The position numbers and the translations under genes are program-made. Below the pieces are notes generated by a model. It made no database searches. It was not told the DNA's origin and was given only the letters and a program-made list of their open reading frames with translations. From assembly GCA_007258455.2 (NCBI GenBank), contig VDFB02373365.1, positions 219,304,162 through 219,368,161 on the forward strand: a stretch of 64,000 nucleotides of DNA, written 5' to 3'. Below are positions 10,991-24,200 of this stretch, piece after piece; within the stretch, counting starts at the first letter, position 1, and every line of letters begins with the position of its first letter. This stretch comes from Sequoia sempervirens (Eukaryota > Streptophyta > Pinopsida > Cupressales > Cupressaceae).

Positions 10991-13900
10991 TTATTGCAAT
11001 ATTGTCAGTTGATAAAAATATTTATTCTTGGCCAAATGTATTCAAAGAAAACAATCCCAACATATATGTACATCAATGTAACTGAAAATAATTAAATAAT
11101 ATGGGTGATTAATATATTTATATATACCTATTTACCTCTTAAACCATATGCTAAATCAATTTCCCTTTGTGTAACATTGGAATCTACATTATGATAAGCT
11201 TCTTTAACCAATGAAGCCACACCGTCCCATGTTAATGTGCAACCAGATTGTTGACATCGTTCAATCCATACCGTCATCCAATTAAGATTGTTGGTGATGT
11301 ACAAATGTAGTGCATCCCACTCTCAACCAATTGTATAAAAAAAAATTGAAATTCACAAATGACATATAATTAGTTAAATACCATAGTATACGACCTTAAT
11401 TTATAATTGATGTATACTAAAGATTAAAAATTAAATAAGTACAATATACATAAAAACTATATGTAAAATGTATTCCAATTAATCTACATGACTATCTTAT
11501 AATTACCTCTCACTTTCCTCAATCTACCTTTCCCCATCAGGTACTCCCCTTCAAATTTGTTAATTGAGTTGGGATCCCAAATGCGATCTACATGGATCTT
11601 TGTTGCAAACTTAGGAAGATATTCACTAGTGTATACCATGGTCTGGTATACCATATATCCCCCCACCATAGAACCCTCGGGATGTGCTCTTTGTATAACC
11701 AAAGCCTTCAAAAATTTCAAGTACCTCTAAACAATCCACATTGACCTTGTGTGTATAGGTCCACACAATTGAATCTCCTCAACTTGGTGTATGAGGTAGT
11801 GTTCTTGTGCATTGAAAAATGTTGAAGGTAGACACTTTTTCATTTCATATATTAGACGAGGAACTTTTCTCTTCCAATAATTTATATCTTCTTTATGGAT
11901 TTCTTTAGACGATAGCCATCTACAAGTGATTTGAGGCGTAAATATATTAACGATATTTAAAAAATATATACAATATATTACATAACAAGTAAAACAAATG
12001 GAAATTATAAGATTTATACAATGAATTGAAAAAATATTGCTACTTACCTCATGCATTTTCCAAGATCATATATAACTTTCTTGACATTGTTGTCAATGTT
12101 GTCTAGAAGAGATAGAGGTAGAACGTACTACAACAATTATAAAATGATCTTTTCATTATTTTTCCAAAAGTTGTAAACACAATATACTAAAAATTACATG
12201 CATTATACAAGTGTATATAATATACCAGAATAATTACCTTAATGAAGGTATGCCAATCATGTGTTTTCATCCCTGACCCAAATTCACCTTTCTTATTATA
12301 TTGTTTATGTTTGTAGCAAATCTTGTGGTAAATCAAATTTTTTGTATGATTTCTTTTATAACATTACTTTGCTGCTCTATTAATAACTAAGGAAGGAAAC
12401 TTATATTAATTTGGTCTCCATCACTATTTAATTAAATGACATCTTTCATTGCATGATTGGCTTCCTGAATGTAACTACAAATTTTGACAATTTTTTCTTT
12501 GTCATTCCTTCCATCCAATATTTTCCATAATGTTTCTGTTATATTCTTTCTGATATGCATTGTATCAAACAAATGGACAATTTGTAGCTATTCATAGTAG
12601 GGCAACCTACTAAATTGTCTAGGATAACTTTTCAGTCCATGTGGAAGTCGACCATTAATGTATTGATGACCTTCATGAAGCGTATAAGTTAAAAAAATTA
12701 ACAAACAATCATTGTCAATTACAACATGAGTAAACATAACACAATATAAAAATATAAATTCAAAACATATCATATATGATAGATAAAAAATTTGATCTGA
12801 TGTATAACCTTGACAATTAATTCTATTATATTTCAGCTTCCATAGTCGAGGTTTCATTCTTTGTGGTTTTGATGTAGTCTCCTCTTTCCCATTGAAAATA
12901 TAATTTTTCATTAGTTCGATACTTATGATTTCTATGGAGGAAGTGTCTATACTCATCAAACACCTACTTTCCTAAACTTGTTGAATGACAAGATTTCATC
13001 TTTGGACCATAAATTGGACATGCAAATTTTCTGTTTGTTTGAAGACCTGCAAGATCATATATAATTGGATTAAATATGTAAATTTTTATAATTATATATA
13101 ATGAATAGATTATTTTAAAAACATGCATGATATATACTTCATCAAATTAAATATTGTTAAAGTGTAGTCGAATATTATAACATACCACCAAAATGTGTTA
13201 GCCTTGGGGCATCATGAATTGTCCATACAAGCATTGCATGGAATTGAAATTGTCTTTGTTCTATTAGTCTAGAGACGTCATACATAGTGACTCCATTCCA
13301 TAACTTTAGTAACTTGTCGATAAGAGGCTCGATATATACATTCATATCTTTAACTTGGTACTTATCTAGTTGAATGAACATAAACATTACATAATTATTA
13401 TAACCATTTTACTGCAATATATATAAATTAATGTGCATGACTATTGAATTCAAAAAATATGTCATTATGCAACAAATAAGACAAATGAGATGCTACTACG
13501 TTAAAGAAAATTGATGTAAACAAATACTTGGAACAATCATTGACAACATTATGTGCTCCCTCTTTATTGACATCTATGGAGGAATGTTATTGTTGATAAC
13601 AAAAATAGGCCACACTGAGTAAATAGATCTCATCTCTCCAAATGGATTGACACCATCTGCTCCCAATGAAATCCTGAGATTACGAGGTTCTTCTTTAGAG
13701 TGTGGCCATTTTTCCTATATGTCCCTAAATGCAAAACCATCCACAAGCATTTGAAGAATGTCATCTCCACTTCTATTCTATGCATGGTAATCCATAAATT
13801 GCGCTAAGCTTTCACACCTAAATAATTGTTGCATACGTGGAATAATGGGAATATAACAAAGAACCTTGTGAGGCACCTTTTTTATTATTTGATCTATTTG

Positions 13901-14651
13901 ATATCTACATATATGACATTCTGGGCATTCTATTGCAAATTTCTATTGTTTATGATATATAATATGATCATTGGGACATGCATCTATTGCTTGATACTCC
14001 ATTCTGATATCTTTCACAATGGAAGATAAATCTCGATATGAGTGAGGTAAAATATTTGATGGCGGTAACAAAAATTCACCAATCAATCTACAAAATTAAA
14101 TGATTTGTTAATATAAAGAATATTAATGCTACATATTTCATCCTTTATTTACTAGTGATGAACTAACAACAATTAAAATAGATGAAAAAAGATGACATAT
14201 ATGACATACCTTAACATCCATGAGATTGCTATGTTTGATAAACCATTCATAACCTTCAAGTTCAACAACAACAATACAAAAGAGAGAAGAGTTGTTTGCA
14301 AGACTTCATAAAGGGGCTCGTATGACTTCTCAAGTATAGGTAAATCCTAAACATCATCAAAGTCATCTTGATCATCATGATCAACTCTACCACTAAATGT
14401 GTCATGGATCAATATATTTGTACCATCATCTTCAACTGTGTTTTCTCGTGCATGATCATCTTCTTCCATAGGATCATTAACTTCAACTTTGATATTCACA
14501 GCTCCATGTTCATCTGCTTGCAAAACCACATTCTCTAGGCCGTGATGATCCATATCATCTTCCCTAGTGTGCCCCACCTCTATAATAATGATAGACACAA
14601 ATAAACCATGATCACGATCAAGTGATTATATATATATAATGTTAAAATGAT

Positions 14652-14906
14652 CTAAACATTTACAAATTCAATCAATATAAACACATATAATGAACAACTT
14701 ACCAATGGATGATAATCATGCCCCACTTCAATGTGACCATGCTTCCTACACTGTTTCTCGGCTGTTGTGATTAAAAGTTGTCTTGTCTTTAAGCCCTTAC
14801 AATTATTGTAAGGACAATAACATTTCCCATCACCCTTTCTTTTCAATATAGCCCACAATCTATCAAATGTCTCTTCATTTTGTTCTAGACTAATATTATC
14901 TGACAT
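14652..14906 (-). pseudogene. Transposase-associated N-terminal domain of the CACTA remnant
   Basis: MSDNISLEQNEETFDRLWAI begins the most 5' coding block. It contains the spaced cysteines of CYCPYNNC and the CRKHGH motif expected of the small metal-binding domain that precedes TNP2. The frame is open for 84 codons and then runs into an intron-like AT-rich stretch. The true start and splice sites cannot be fixed from sequence alone. Confidence 0.6.
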
Positions 14907-15383
14907 GATTTTTCTTTACCAAGCTTGACTATTTAGATCTTCAAAAAATATCAAACTCACACTCCAATAATTTTTATTCATAAACAGGTAACAAAATATA
15001 ATAATTTTGATATTTTACACCAAAAAAATTTGGCATGCAACCACCCCTGCAAAAGAGAAGATAGTCTGAAATTAATGAACCAAAAAAAACTTTAAAATGG
15101 TAATTCCAAAACTTATTAAATTTTTATTTTACTATGATTTCCAACCATTAAGATTCCTAAAATAAGAATATTGAACTTGATCACAAACTTCCTACAATGA
15201 TGGAGGTAGTAAGCTAGTAAGAGCAAGTGACCCATTCCTAAGGAGCAACAAGTTGGAATCATCATTGCTAATGTCAATATGGATTTATCTTTTTAGTTAA
15301 AGATGCAATGTGTCACTTATTATGATGAGCTTATCCCTAGGGCCCTCAACATTGAGAGAGCCCTAATCACACAAGGAAGCACA
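14907..15383. other. Spacer upstream of the CACTA transposase remnant
   Basis: AT-rich. It could include the promoter or subterminal region of the element, but no right-hand terminus (reading ...TAGTG on the plus strand) was found. Confidence 0.35.
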
Positions 15384-15590
15384 CACTAGTAGAATTTGGC
15401 AAATAAATGACTCGGTGACTAAAACTTTTAGTCACAACTAAAAATTACTAAATTCTTCTAATTTTTTGCAACTCAGCTATAAATGAGTAAATAAATTACT
15501 AGTTTGGTCATTGATTAAAAATTATTTAGTCACAAAAATAAAAATGACTAAATAGTTAGTCATTTATTTAGTCACAATCCATTCGAATAA
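15384..15590 (+). mobile_element. Orphan CACTA-type terminus with subterminal repeats
   Basis: CACTAGTAGAATTTGGC at 15384 resembles the terminal inverted repeat of plant CACTA elements (CACTA followed by AGAAA-like sequence). It is followed within 200 bases by several copies of TTTAGTCAC and its complement GTGACTAAA, typical subterminal repeats. The terminus points rightward, away from the transposase remnant on its left, so it belongs to a different or inverted element. No matching right end was found downstream. Confidence 0.5.
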
Positions 15591-18500
15591 ATCATTTAAG
15601 GAATCAAGAATATAGCCCACTAGAATACTCTAAAAATTTAATAAACATACCATAAAACTTTTGTCAAAATCTCATTTTTAGGTGTAGCTCACCAGAATGG
15701 AGTTTTCATTTTAATAAACATACTCTAAAACCTTCGTCAAAAGATTATTTTCAAGCATAGAGCACCAAAATGGAGAAGTGTTTCTGTAAAGAATGACAAA
15801 AAATGATGAGGAGAAGTGCATGGAAGGAGGCATATGATTTATTGCTTCTTATATCATTCCTGCTCTGCTCAACAAATTTTACATTATTCCCGCTACTATT
15901 TGTAATCTAGGTATTTACTTGACATATATTTGAATAATCTCAAATTCCTTCATAGGCTTTTGAAGTATCAATGTATCCTATATAGGGTTTAGAATGATTT
16001 CTTTTAATTAAAAAAATAAATAAATGATTTATTTCCCTATAATTAGATAATGTGGAGATCTCCTAAATCTGCCCCAGCACACTATCCTCTTTGGCACTGT
16101 ATTCATTACTCCAACTACTAGGGTTTTGCATGTGACATATTTAATATGTTTATGACCGTGGCTTTTAAATAGATCTCAGTCTTTTCTTTAATCCTTTTCA
16201 TGGTAACCCTTGAGTTTCATAATCCACCTTCAATCTCTTCTAAGAATGGTGTCTTAAGCTAGACTACATAGTAAGCATATAAAGCAAGTCCTTCATACCT
16301 GCCATTGTTCCAAACCACCACTCACTACCTTGCTTAAAATGTTGCCTCCATAAGCACAATAGCATGTTTCAAAATCATGGTTTCTAGTGATTGACCATTA
16401 AGGTCACCACTTTCATCAAGATATAATGATATTTTTGTCTTCAAACTCAAGGCATTATGCAAGATGAAATTGTGAATTGTTTGTTGTGTACGATTTGATT
16501 TTCTTACACATTTATTTCTTTGCTAAATTCCTTTAAGATTGGGTATTGCACCCTCAACTGCAATCTCAAACAACTCACTCACTATCACTTGAAGATTCCT
16601 TTCATGAGCATCCTTCTATAAAATCAACTATGCCCTATAGACTACCTACTTACTACAACGGACTCATTGTTTCATGGTATTGTAGTTTTTAAGATCCTTC
16701 AACCTTATTGACACTACTTCATAGTCCACAAGGTATTATTCACTATTATCCCATCTTTGATGAGTCTCAAAACACTGCTCAAACATACAATCCACTACCT
16801 TCATTATACATTAATGGATAAGAAGAAACATTGAACCTAGGATTACCACTGTTAATTCATTTGGACAATCATTCCTTGATTGTATTTTTCTTGTCTAACA
16901 CTACCAAAAGCATTTGAAAAACCCTTAAGGTCAGCAAGGGGGTAAGGAAAGTCACTGTTAAAATCTCCACTTTACTATGCAAGGTTTGAGCTTTATTATC
17001 TTGTGACTGCTTAGCCTCTTTTTGATTGTCACATCTCAAGTGACTGTCATTCTTCTTACCGTAGATTGCATTTACAAATTTCACTAAGCTACATAGTGTG
17101 CTTGTTATTGGCTACAATCTTTAGATTGCAAGATTTTGTTATTAGCTACAATGTCTTTATATTTCTAGTATTGCAACCTCACTAATCTGCTATAGTTATT
17201 GTTTATGTTTCTACGGAGGCCTAGGGTTTGTACCCTAATCATGCTCTTACCAATGCTTCTATTGGTATTAAAAAACAACCTTAAATCTTGGGTCAGAAAA
17301 TTAGAACTATCTTGACAAAGTTGTGGTATGATCTTGGATTGTATCCTAGAGTGTGTGGGAAGCTTGCGTTTGATCATTAAGGTATGTAAACCTAATCAAG
17401 GAAATGTATCCTATATAGCATGGGTTTTGCTTTAATACTTTCCATAATGGTTATTAGTAGATCACATTATTATAGTTTGCGATAACCCAATATTGCATTC
17501 AAGTATGTAACAAACTTGGTTTTTAGTTTAAGCTATACACTTTTAAGTAACATTCATAAGGTTTAGAAAATATTGATCACTCTCTAAAATAGCCCATTAA
17601 ACATGGGTTGTGTTTGAATGTAGTACATAATTGATATAACACAACTACTCTACATATCAACCAGAGTTATAGGCTCTTTATTGCAACAAGAGGTAGTCAC
17701 TCTTCGATCATGCTATAATTACATCCTAACCTGTTAAACTTAAGACAACCTGAATGCACCCAATGATGATTGATGCCTAAATTATACAACCTGAATTAAC
17801 TACATTATATGAGTGCCTCCATTTCTATCACAACATAGCCACATTAAACTTGGGTCACACATGAATGCATCATGTATTTTTTATAGCACAATTATGCCAT
17901 ATGACCAATAGAGTTATGGATCACATAATTATAGTTACAAGAATATGTTCCATGGTTGTGATCTTATGGAGATTCCACACAACAAAATCTAGACATGAAA
18001 TTCTCAAAACCCTAAACCTCTAAAAATAAAATATGATGAGATGTTTTAAAATATAATTTTCAAACTTGGAACTACAAATCTAACTTCACAACTGAATTCT
18101 ATAAAAAGACAATGACTACCCTCAACCTAGTGATATCTTCTTGAATTTTTTCAGATTTTTCTAAAGAAAATCATCCTTAGTTCTCCACAAACTGTCTCAA
18201 GTAGAGAAAAACACTGTCACAATAAATCAGTGAACTCACTTTTCTTTATGTTGGCCACAATTTCATTTTTTTCTATTTTTCATGTTTTTTGAAATTTCAA
18301 CAAAACTGACAGTCAACATTTCAACAAAACCCAGGTTCATCAAAATTTCGACAAACGTCAAGTATAAAATTTTTAACAATTGAAAATTACACATCAAATT
18401 TTACAAGTACCCGACGATACATCAAATTATACATATTTCGTTGGACATTTTCATCGGATTTTGTAGTCAAATGAGTTAGTGTAATGCCAATTATTATGAA

Positions 18501-19739
18501 ATGGAAATGGAGCATATGGTGGATATGGGAGGATAAGTGAAAATGGAGGTGTGGAGGACAACCAATGTGGATTGTTTAGCTCCAACAATATCAACACATA
18601 CTCTTCTAGGATATGGGAATTGCTAAGGAAATTTTATCTCTGAAGGCTCTCACATTGGTATGAGCTAGTAATAAAAATAACATTATGTAATTTTTATTTT
18701 ATCTAACATGATTTAGTGTAAATAAATGATATTTATTTTTAGTTTGATTTGTTTCTTCATTTTTTCCATTGGAGGAGGCAACTCTACTTTGTGAACCTAG
18801 CCCATCTAGGTAAACAAAGAGAAGTAGAGGATCATTAGTTTATGGCAAGTGATTGAGGGATCATTTTTTATTTTTTTCTTGTTGAAATTGTCTTCATCAA
18901 ATTCAACTTAAATTACAAACTCAACAATTGAGGGATCATTTTTTCCTTTGATTATTGTCAACCAAGATTATTGTTTTATCGTTTGTTTCTCTAGTAGTGC
19001 TCGCTTTTACATTATGACATATTGTTTCATTAAATGAACATCAAACACGACAATATCATCTTTAAATTATTTTTAATTCTTTATTTTATGTTTAATTAAT
19101 TGTGTTTTAATTATAAAATCTTCGATTTGAATGTATCTATGATAACTTTGTCTTCCTAAAAAAAAAACTTAAAAAAATTTCTCTACACATTTAATTGCTT
19201 CTCAAAACTTTGTTTGATTGATACTATCCACTTTTTTTATATAACTATTTTTTTTTTTGTTTTATTGTTTTTCAAAGATTTTTTTGATTGATACTATCCA
19301 GTTTTTTATATAATATATTGAAAAATTCTAAGTTGCATATGGAAATATCTTCATATAATTTTTAAATTAAGATATTAAAAAATAAGGATAATTATAAGGA
19401 TAATTCCAATCTATATCTGATCCTTTTGTAAAAGTAACTCTTCTTAAATGAAATGGAATTTTATAAAAAAATAATAATTTAAAATGGACAACTCATGTTC
19501 CACTAAAATAAATTACATTTCAAAAGAGAAATTCCATTTTATTCTAAAAAGTAGGTAGATCATTACTTATTTCATTTTATTCCAAATTTCTATACTATTG
19601 TATATATGGTTTAATTGCATTGATAGGTGAAGCTAAAAAAATTATTGAGAGCTACCAACTATGATATTTATTCTCCATATTCTTAACAAAGAAAGAGTCA
19701 TTGATCATCTATTTTTTTGATTTGTACATCTGCAAAGCA
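15591..19739. other. Spacer, no gene identified
   Basis: Mostly AT-rich. Around 16330-17090 the minus strand gives coding-like fragments (for example LETMILKHAIVLMEATF) broken by many stops and matching no family I recognise. At 19190-19310 a phrase ATTGATACTATCCA is duplicated about 75 bases apart. Nothing else is supported. Confidence 0.4.
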
Positions 19740-20850
19740 AGGAAGAACATATCAGAGTGAAACATAAACATTGACCACAAAATTGTAGAATCTGGCCACC
19801 AATACTAATAGTCAACTCCCACCAAAAGCATGGCCAACCAAAAATAGAACCCCAAAAAAGAACATGAAGCATCAAAACAATTTATAGACATATACTTATA
19901 AACCAACCGACAAACCACCACACATGCCACCATACTCGACCCACAGAAATAGGCTATAAAAAGCCATTCAGCTTTGTGATATGATCACATTCCACCATCT
20001 AGTCCAGACCTTCCACTGTCACTAGCCAAAGAAAATTCTTTAGGAAGATGACCCCATAGGCCACAATCTAGTGGTGAGAAAACAACACCAAACCCTTAAT
20101 ATCTAGTAGAAAAGGATAGATGTGGATGACTCCTTTGACCACCTTCACCAAATGCAAATTGTGAACCTGAGGTGCACCCTATCCCAACAATGCTGATTTG
20201 AGCACCTCATCCAAACCACCCATAATCTCGTTCTTGAACTATTTGCAAATGATGGCCTTTTCCTCCACCTTTGGCATTCTCACGTGTAGGAGAGATGCGA
20301 GAAAATGGGAGGCAATGTGGGTGTTAACACTAAAGGACTCCCAATTTTGCACAAAATCTTTCCCCAACACCATTTTTACTACCACCACCACATAAGGATT
20401 GATCCTCAACATAATCCACTTCAACTATTGATAAGTAATGTGCTTGAAGGCCATTTGTCACACCTTGCAATCTAGCTAAATTGGAGTGTTTAGTCCAACA
20501 CTAACCACACCATCCACTAAAACCTCCACAATGAATTTAGAATATTTCACCATAGCTATTTTGCAAAGCAAGCTAAAGACAAACTTAGACAAAGATGGGT
20601 GAAAAGAAACTCAACTAGCCTGTATTAATAAAGAGTCAATTGCGAAGATTTTATAATGTTGTGCATTAACCATCGTGCTCAGCCAGATTGATTGTTCATC
20701 GTCCATATGTCCCAAGGACCATTAGATCACCTTCATCTGATGCCAACTAGGGTTACGACCATAATTTGCCTAGTTCTCCCACCAATATAACATGATTTCC
20801 AATGCTGCCAAACTTGATTTCAGTGCCGCAAAATAATGATTTCAATTTTT
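19740..20850 (-). pseudogene. Unidentified coding-like remnant
   Basis: The minus strand between about 20450 and 20060 reads, with only a few stops, LRINPYVVVVVKMVLGKDF, NWESFSVNTHIASHFLASLL, MPKVEEKAIICK, FKNEIMGGLDEVLKSALLG and HLVKVVKGVIHIYPFLLDIK. This is more coherent than chance and continues in the same direction on both sides with frame changes. No motif names the family. It may be part of a transposable-element polyprotein or a captured plant gene. Confidence 0.35.
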
Positions 20851-21210
20851 GTGAAATGTAGTTGTATATACCTATATGGATTTATATGTATGTATTTCTA
20901 TTTTACCAATGTGTACAATTTTATTCCGATATGAATTTATTTAGACATTCATCAAATGCATATATGACATTGTAGACCTTATAACACTATATGACATTTT
21001 CAATACATTATGTATACCTTCATGGTCATATTGGGATCTATATATATTTCATGTATTCAATACTTAAATGGTTTAAATTATTTTAGTGGTTTGAATAATA
21101 AGGTTCAATATTACTTGTTAGGAGTGACAATAAATTTTTAAAATGGTTTCAACACTAATTAACTATAAACTTATTATTATTTCTCTTGTTGATAATGATA
21201 AAAATATATA
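20851..21210. other. Spacer, no gene seen
   Basis: AT-rich sequence leading to the flanking repeat of the large telomere-like array. Confidence 0.4.
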
Positions 21211-21268
21211 GTGCCATCTCGATAAATAACATCAAAATTTTCAAAAAATTGGAGAAAAATACATTAAA
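21211..21268. repeat. Left flank repeat of telomere-like array 3
   Basis: GTGCCATCTCG, AAATTTTCAAAAAATTGGAG and AAAATACATTAAA occur here in order. A similar block lies in the same orientation at 25719-25776, on the other side of the array and the 12-bp minisatellite. The two blocks are direct repeats about 4.5 kb apart. Confidence 0.75.
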
Positions 21269-24200
21269 CCCTTAATTAACCCTATACCCTCTACCCTAAT
21301 TAAACCCTAATCCTTCATAACCCCTATACCCTATACCCTATACATTGGACCTTCAAACCTAATCCCTCAACCATATACGTACCCTCAACCCTATACAATA
21401 TTGGACCCTCAACCCTAATCCCTCAACCATATACCCTCAACCTCAAACCCTGAAGCCTCAAACCTTAAACTCTCTACCCTCTACCCTCTGATCTACCCTA
21501 TACATTAAACCATCAACCCTCAATTCTCAACCCTCAAACCTTAATCCCTCAACCCTAAACCCTTAAACCCTAAACCATCAACCCCTATACCCTCTACCCT
21601 CTACATTGGAACCTCAACTCTAATCAACCTTCAACCATAATATACCCTCAAACATCCTAGCTATACCCTAAGCCCTCTACCCTCAACCCTTAACGTCCCT
21701 CAACCCTAAACCCTTAAACCCTAAACTAACCTTAAACCTTCTACCCTCTTATACCCTCAACCCTATTCCATAAACCATTAAACCTTTAAACCCAAGTAAA
21801 TTACTCTCTACCCTAATCCCTCAACCCTCAACCCTTAATCCATAAACTCTTAAACCCTCAACCCTCTACCCTCAACCTTGTGCAAGTACCCTTAACCCCT
21901 ATACCCTTTACTCTCAACCTCAAACCCTCAACCCTCAACCCTTAAACTCTAAAGTACCCTTACACCCTCTACCCTATATATACATTGGAGTACCCTAAAC
22001 CCTAATCCTTGAACCATATACCCTCTACCCTCGACCCTAATCCCTCAACCCTATTTAAACCCTTAAACCCAATTACTAAAATCACTTCCCTAATCCCTCA
22101 ACCCTCAACCTTCAATCCTAGTTAAACCCTAATCCCTCAACCCCTATACCCTCTACCCTATACATTGAACCCTCAACACTAATCCCTCAACCTACATATA
22201 CCCTCAACCCTCTAACCTCAACCTTAAAACCCCCAAGCCTCAACCCTTAAACCCTTTACGCTCTATTCTCTAATTTACCCTATACATTAAATGCTCAACC
22301 CTCTATTCTCAACCCTCAACCCTTAATCCCTCAACCCTCAACCCTTGAACCCTAAACCATCAACCTCTATACCATCTACACTCTACATTGGAACCTCAAC
22401 CCTAATTTACCTTCAACCATATTATACCCTCAAACATCTTAGATATACCCTAAACCCTCTACCCTCAACCCTTAAAGTCCCTCAAGACCAAACCTTTAAA
22501 CCCTAAACTGGCTTTACTCTTTCTACCCTCTACCCTCAACCCCAATCCCTCAACCCTATACCCTCAACCCAATACCTTAAACCCTCTACATCCCTCTACC
22601 CTCAACCCAATACCCTCTTATACCCTCGACCCTAATCCCTCAAACCTTAAACTTTTAAACCCAAGTACATTACTCTCTACCATAATCCCTCAACTCTCAA
22701 CCCTTAATCCCTCAACCCTTAAATCATCAACCCTCTACCCTCTACAAGTACCCTTAAACCCTAATCCCCTAACCCTTAGACCCTTTACCCTATACATTGG
22801 ACCTTCAACCCCAATCCTTGAACCATATACCCTCAACCCTCTACCCTCTACCCTCTACCCTCAACCATAATCCCTCAACCCTAATCCATCAACCCTAGTT
22901 AAACCCTTAAACCTAATTACTAAACTCTCTACCCTAATCCCTCAACCCTCAACCCTTAATTAACCCTCTACCCTCTACCCTCTACCCTCAACCTGTATAC
23001 CCTCTACCCTATGCATTGGACCTTCAATCCTAATCCCTCAACATACCATATGGATACCCTCAACCCCTATACCATCTACCCTATACAATATTGGACCCTC
23101 AACCCTAATCCCTCAACCATATACCCTCAACCCTCAAGCCTCAACCCTTTAACCTTCTAACCTATACACTTTGATCTACACTATACATTGAAACATTAAC
23201 CCTCAATTCTCAACCCTCAAACCTTAATCCCTCAACCCTCAACCCTTAAACCCTAAAACCTCAACCCCTATACCCTCTACCCTCTGCATTTGAACCTCAA
23301 CCCTAATTTAACTTCAACCATATTATACCCTCAAATGTCCTAGCTATACCCCAAACCCTCTACCCTCAACCCTAAACCCTTAAACCCTAAACTAGCCTTT
23401 AACCTTCTACCCTCTACCCTCAACCCTAATCCCTTAAACGAATACCCTAAACCCTAAACTGTTAAACCCTCTACATCCCTTTACCCTCAACCCATTACCC
23501 TATTAAACTCTCGACCCTAATCCCTCAAGCCTTAAACCCTTAAACCAAAGTAAATTACTCTCTGCCCTAATCCCCCAACCCTCAACCCTTAAACCCTCGA
23601 CCCTCTACCCTCAACCCCCTAAAAGTACCCTTAAACCTTAATCCCTAAACCTATATACCCTCTACCCTATACATTGGACCCCCAATCCTAATCCTTGAAC
23701 CATAAACTCTCAACCCTCTACCCTCTACCTTAAATGCTCAACCCTCAACCCTTACACCTTGTACCCTATATATACATTGGACCCTAAACCCTAATCCTTG
23801 AACCATATACCCTTTACCCTTGACCCTAATCCATCAACACTAGTTAAAAATTTAAACCCAATTACTAAACTCTCTACCCTAATCCCTCACCCCCAACCCT
23901 TAATCAACCCTCAACCCTAGTTAAACCCTAATCCCTCAACCCCTATACCATCTACCCTATACATTGCACCCTCAACCGTAATCCTTCAATGTACCATATA
24001 CATACCCTCAACCCCTATAGTACCCTCTACCCTATACATTGGACCCTCAACTCTAATCCCTCAACCATATACCCTCAATCCTCTACACTCAACCTTAAAC
24101 CCTCAAGCCTCAACCCTTAAACCCTCTACCCTCTACCCTCTAATCTACCCTATACATTAAACTCTCAACCCTCAACCCTCAACTATTAAACCCCACACAC

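Larger units (their letters stand above)
10240..14906 (-). pseudogene. CACTA (En/Spm) TNP2-like transposase pseudogene
   Basis: Read on the minus strand from 14906, successive exon-like blocks match the order of plant CACTA transposases. First comes a transposase-associated cysteine/histidine domain (14652-14906, CYCPYNNCKG and a later CRKHGH). An acidic linker follows (14347-14598), then LLLLNLKVMNGLSN near 14250. Next are YQAIDACPND and a CPEC pair (about 13900-14000), KDMNVYIEPLIDKLLKLWNG (13175-13387), FNGKEET (about 12890) and DTMHIRKNITETL near 12540. After these come HQVEEIQLCGP (about 11760) and HPEGSMVGGY (about 11660). Blocks are separated by AT-rich intron-like gaps and broken by stops. 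The protein would cut and rejoin element ends, but no single intact frame survives. Confidence 0.85.
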
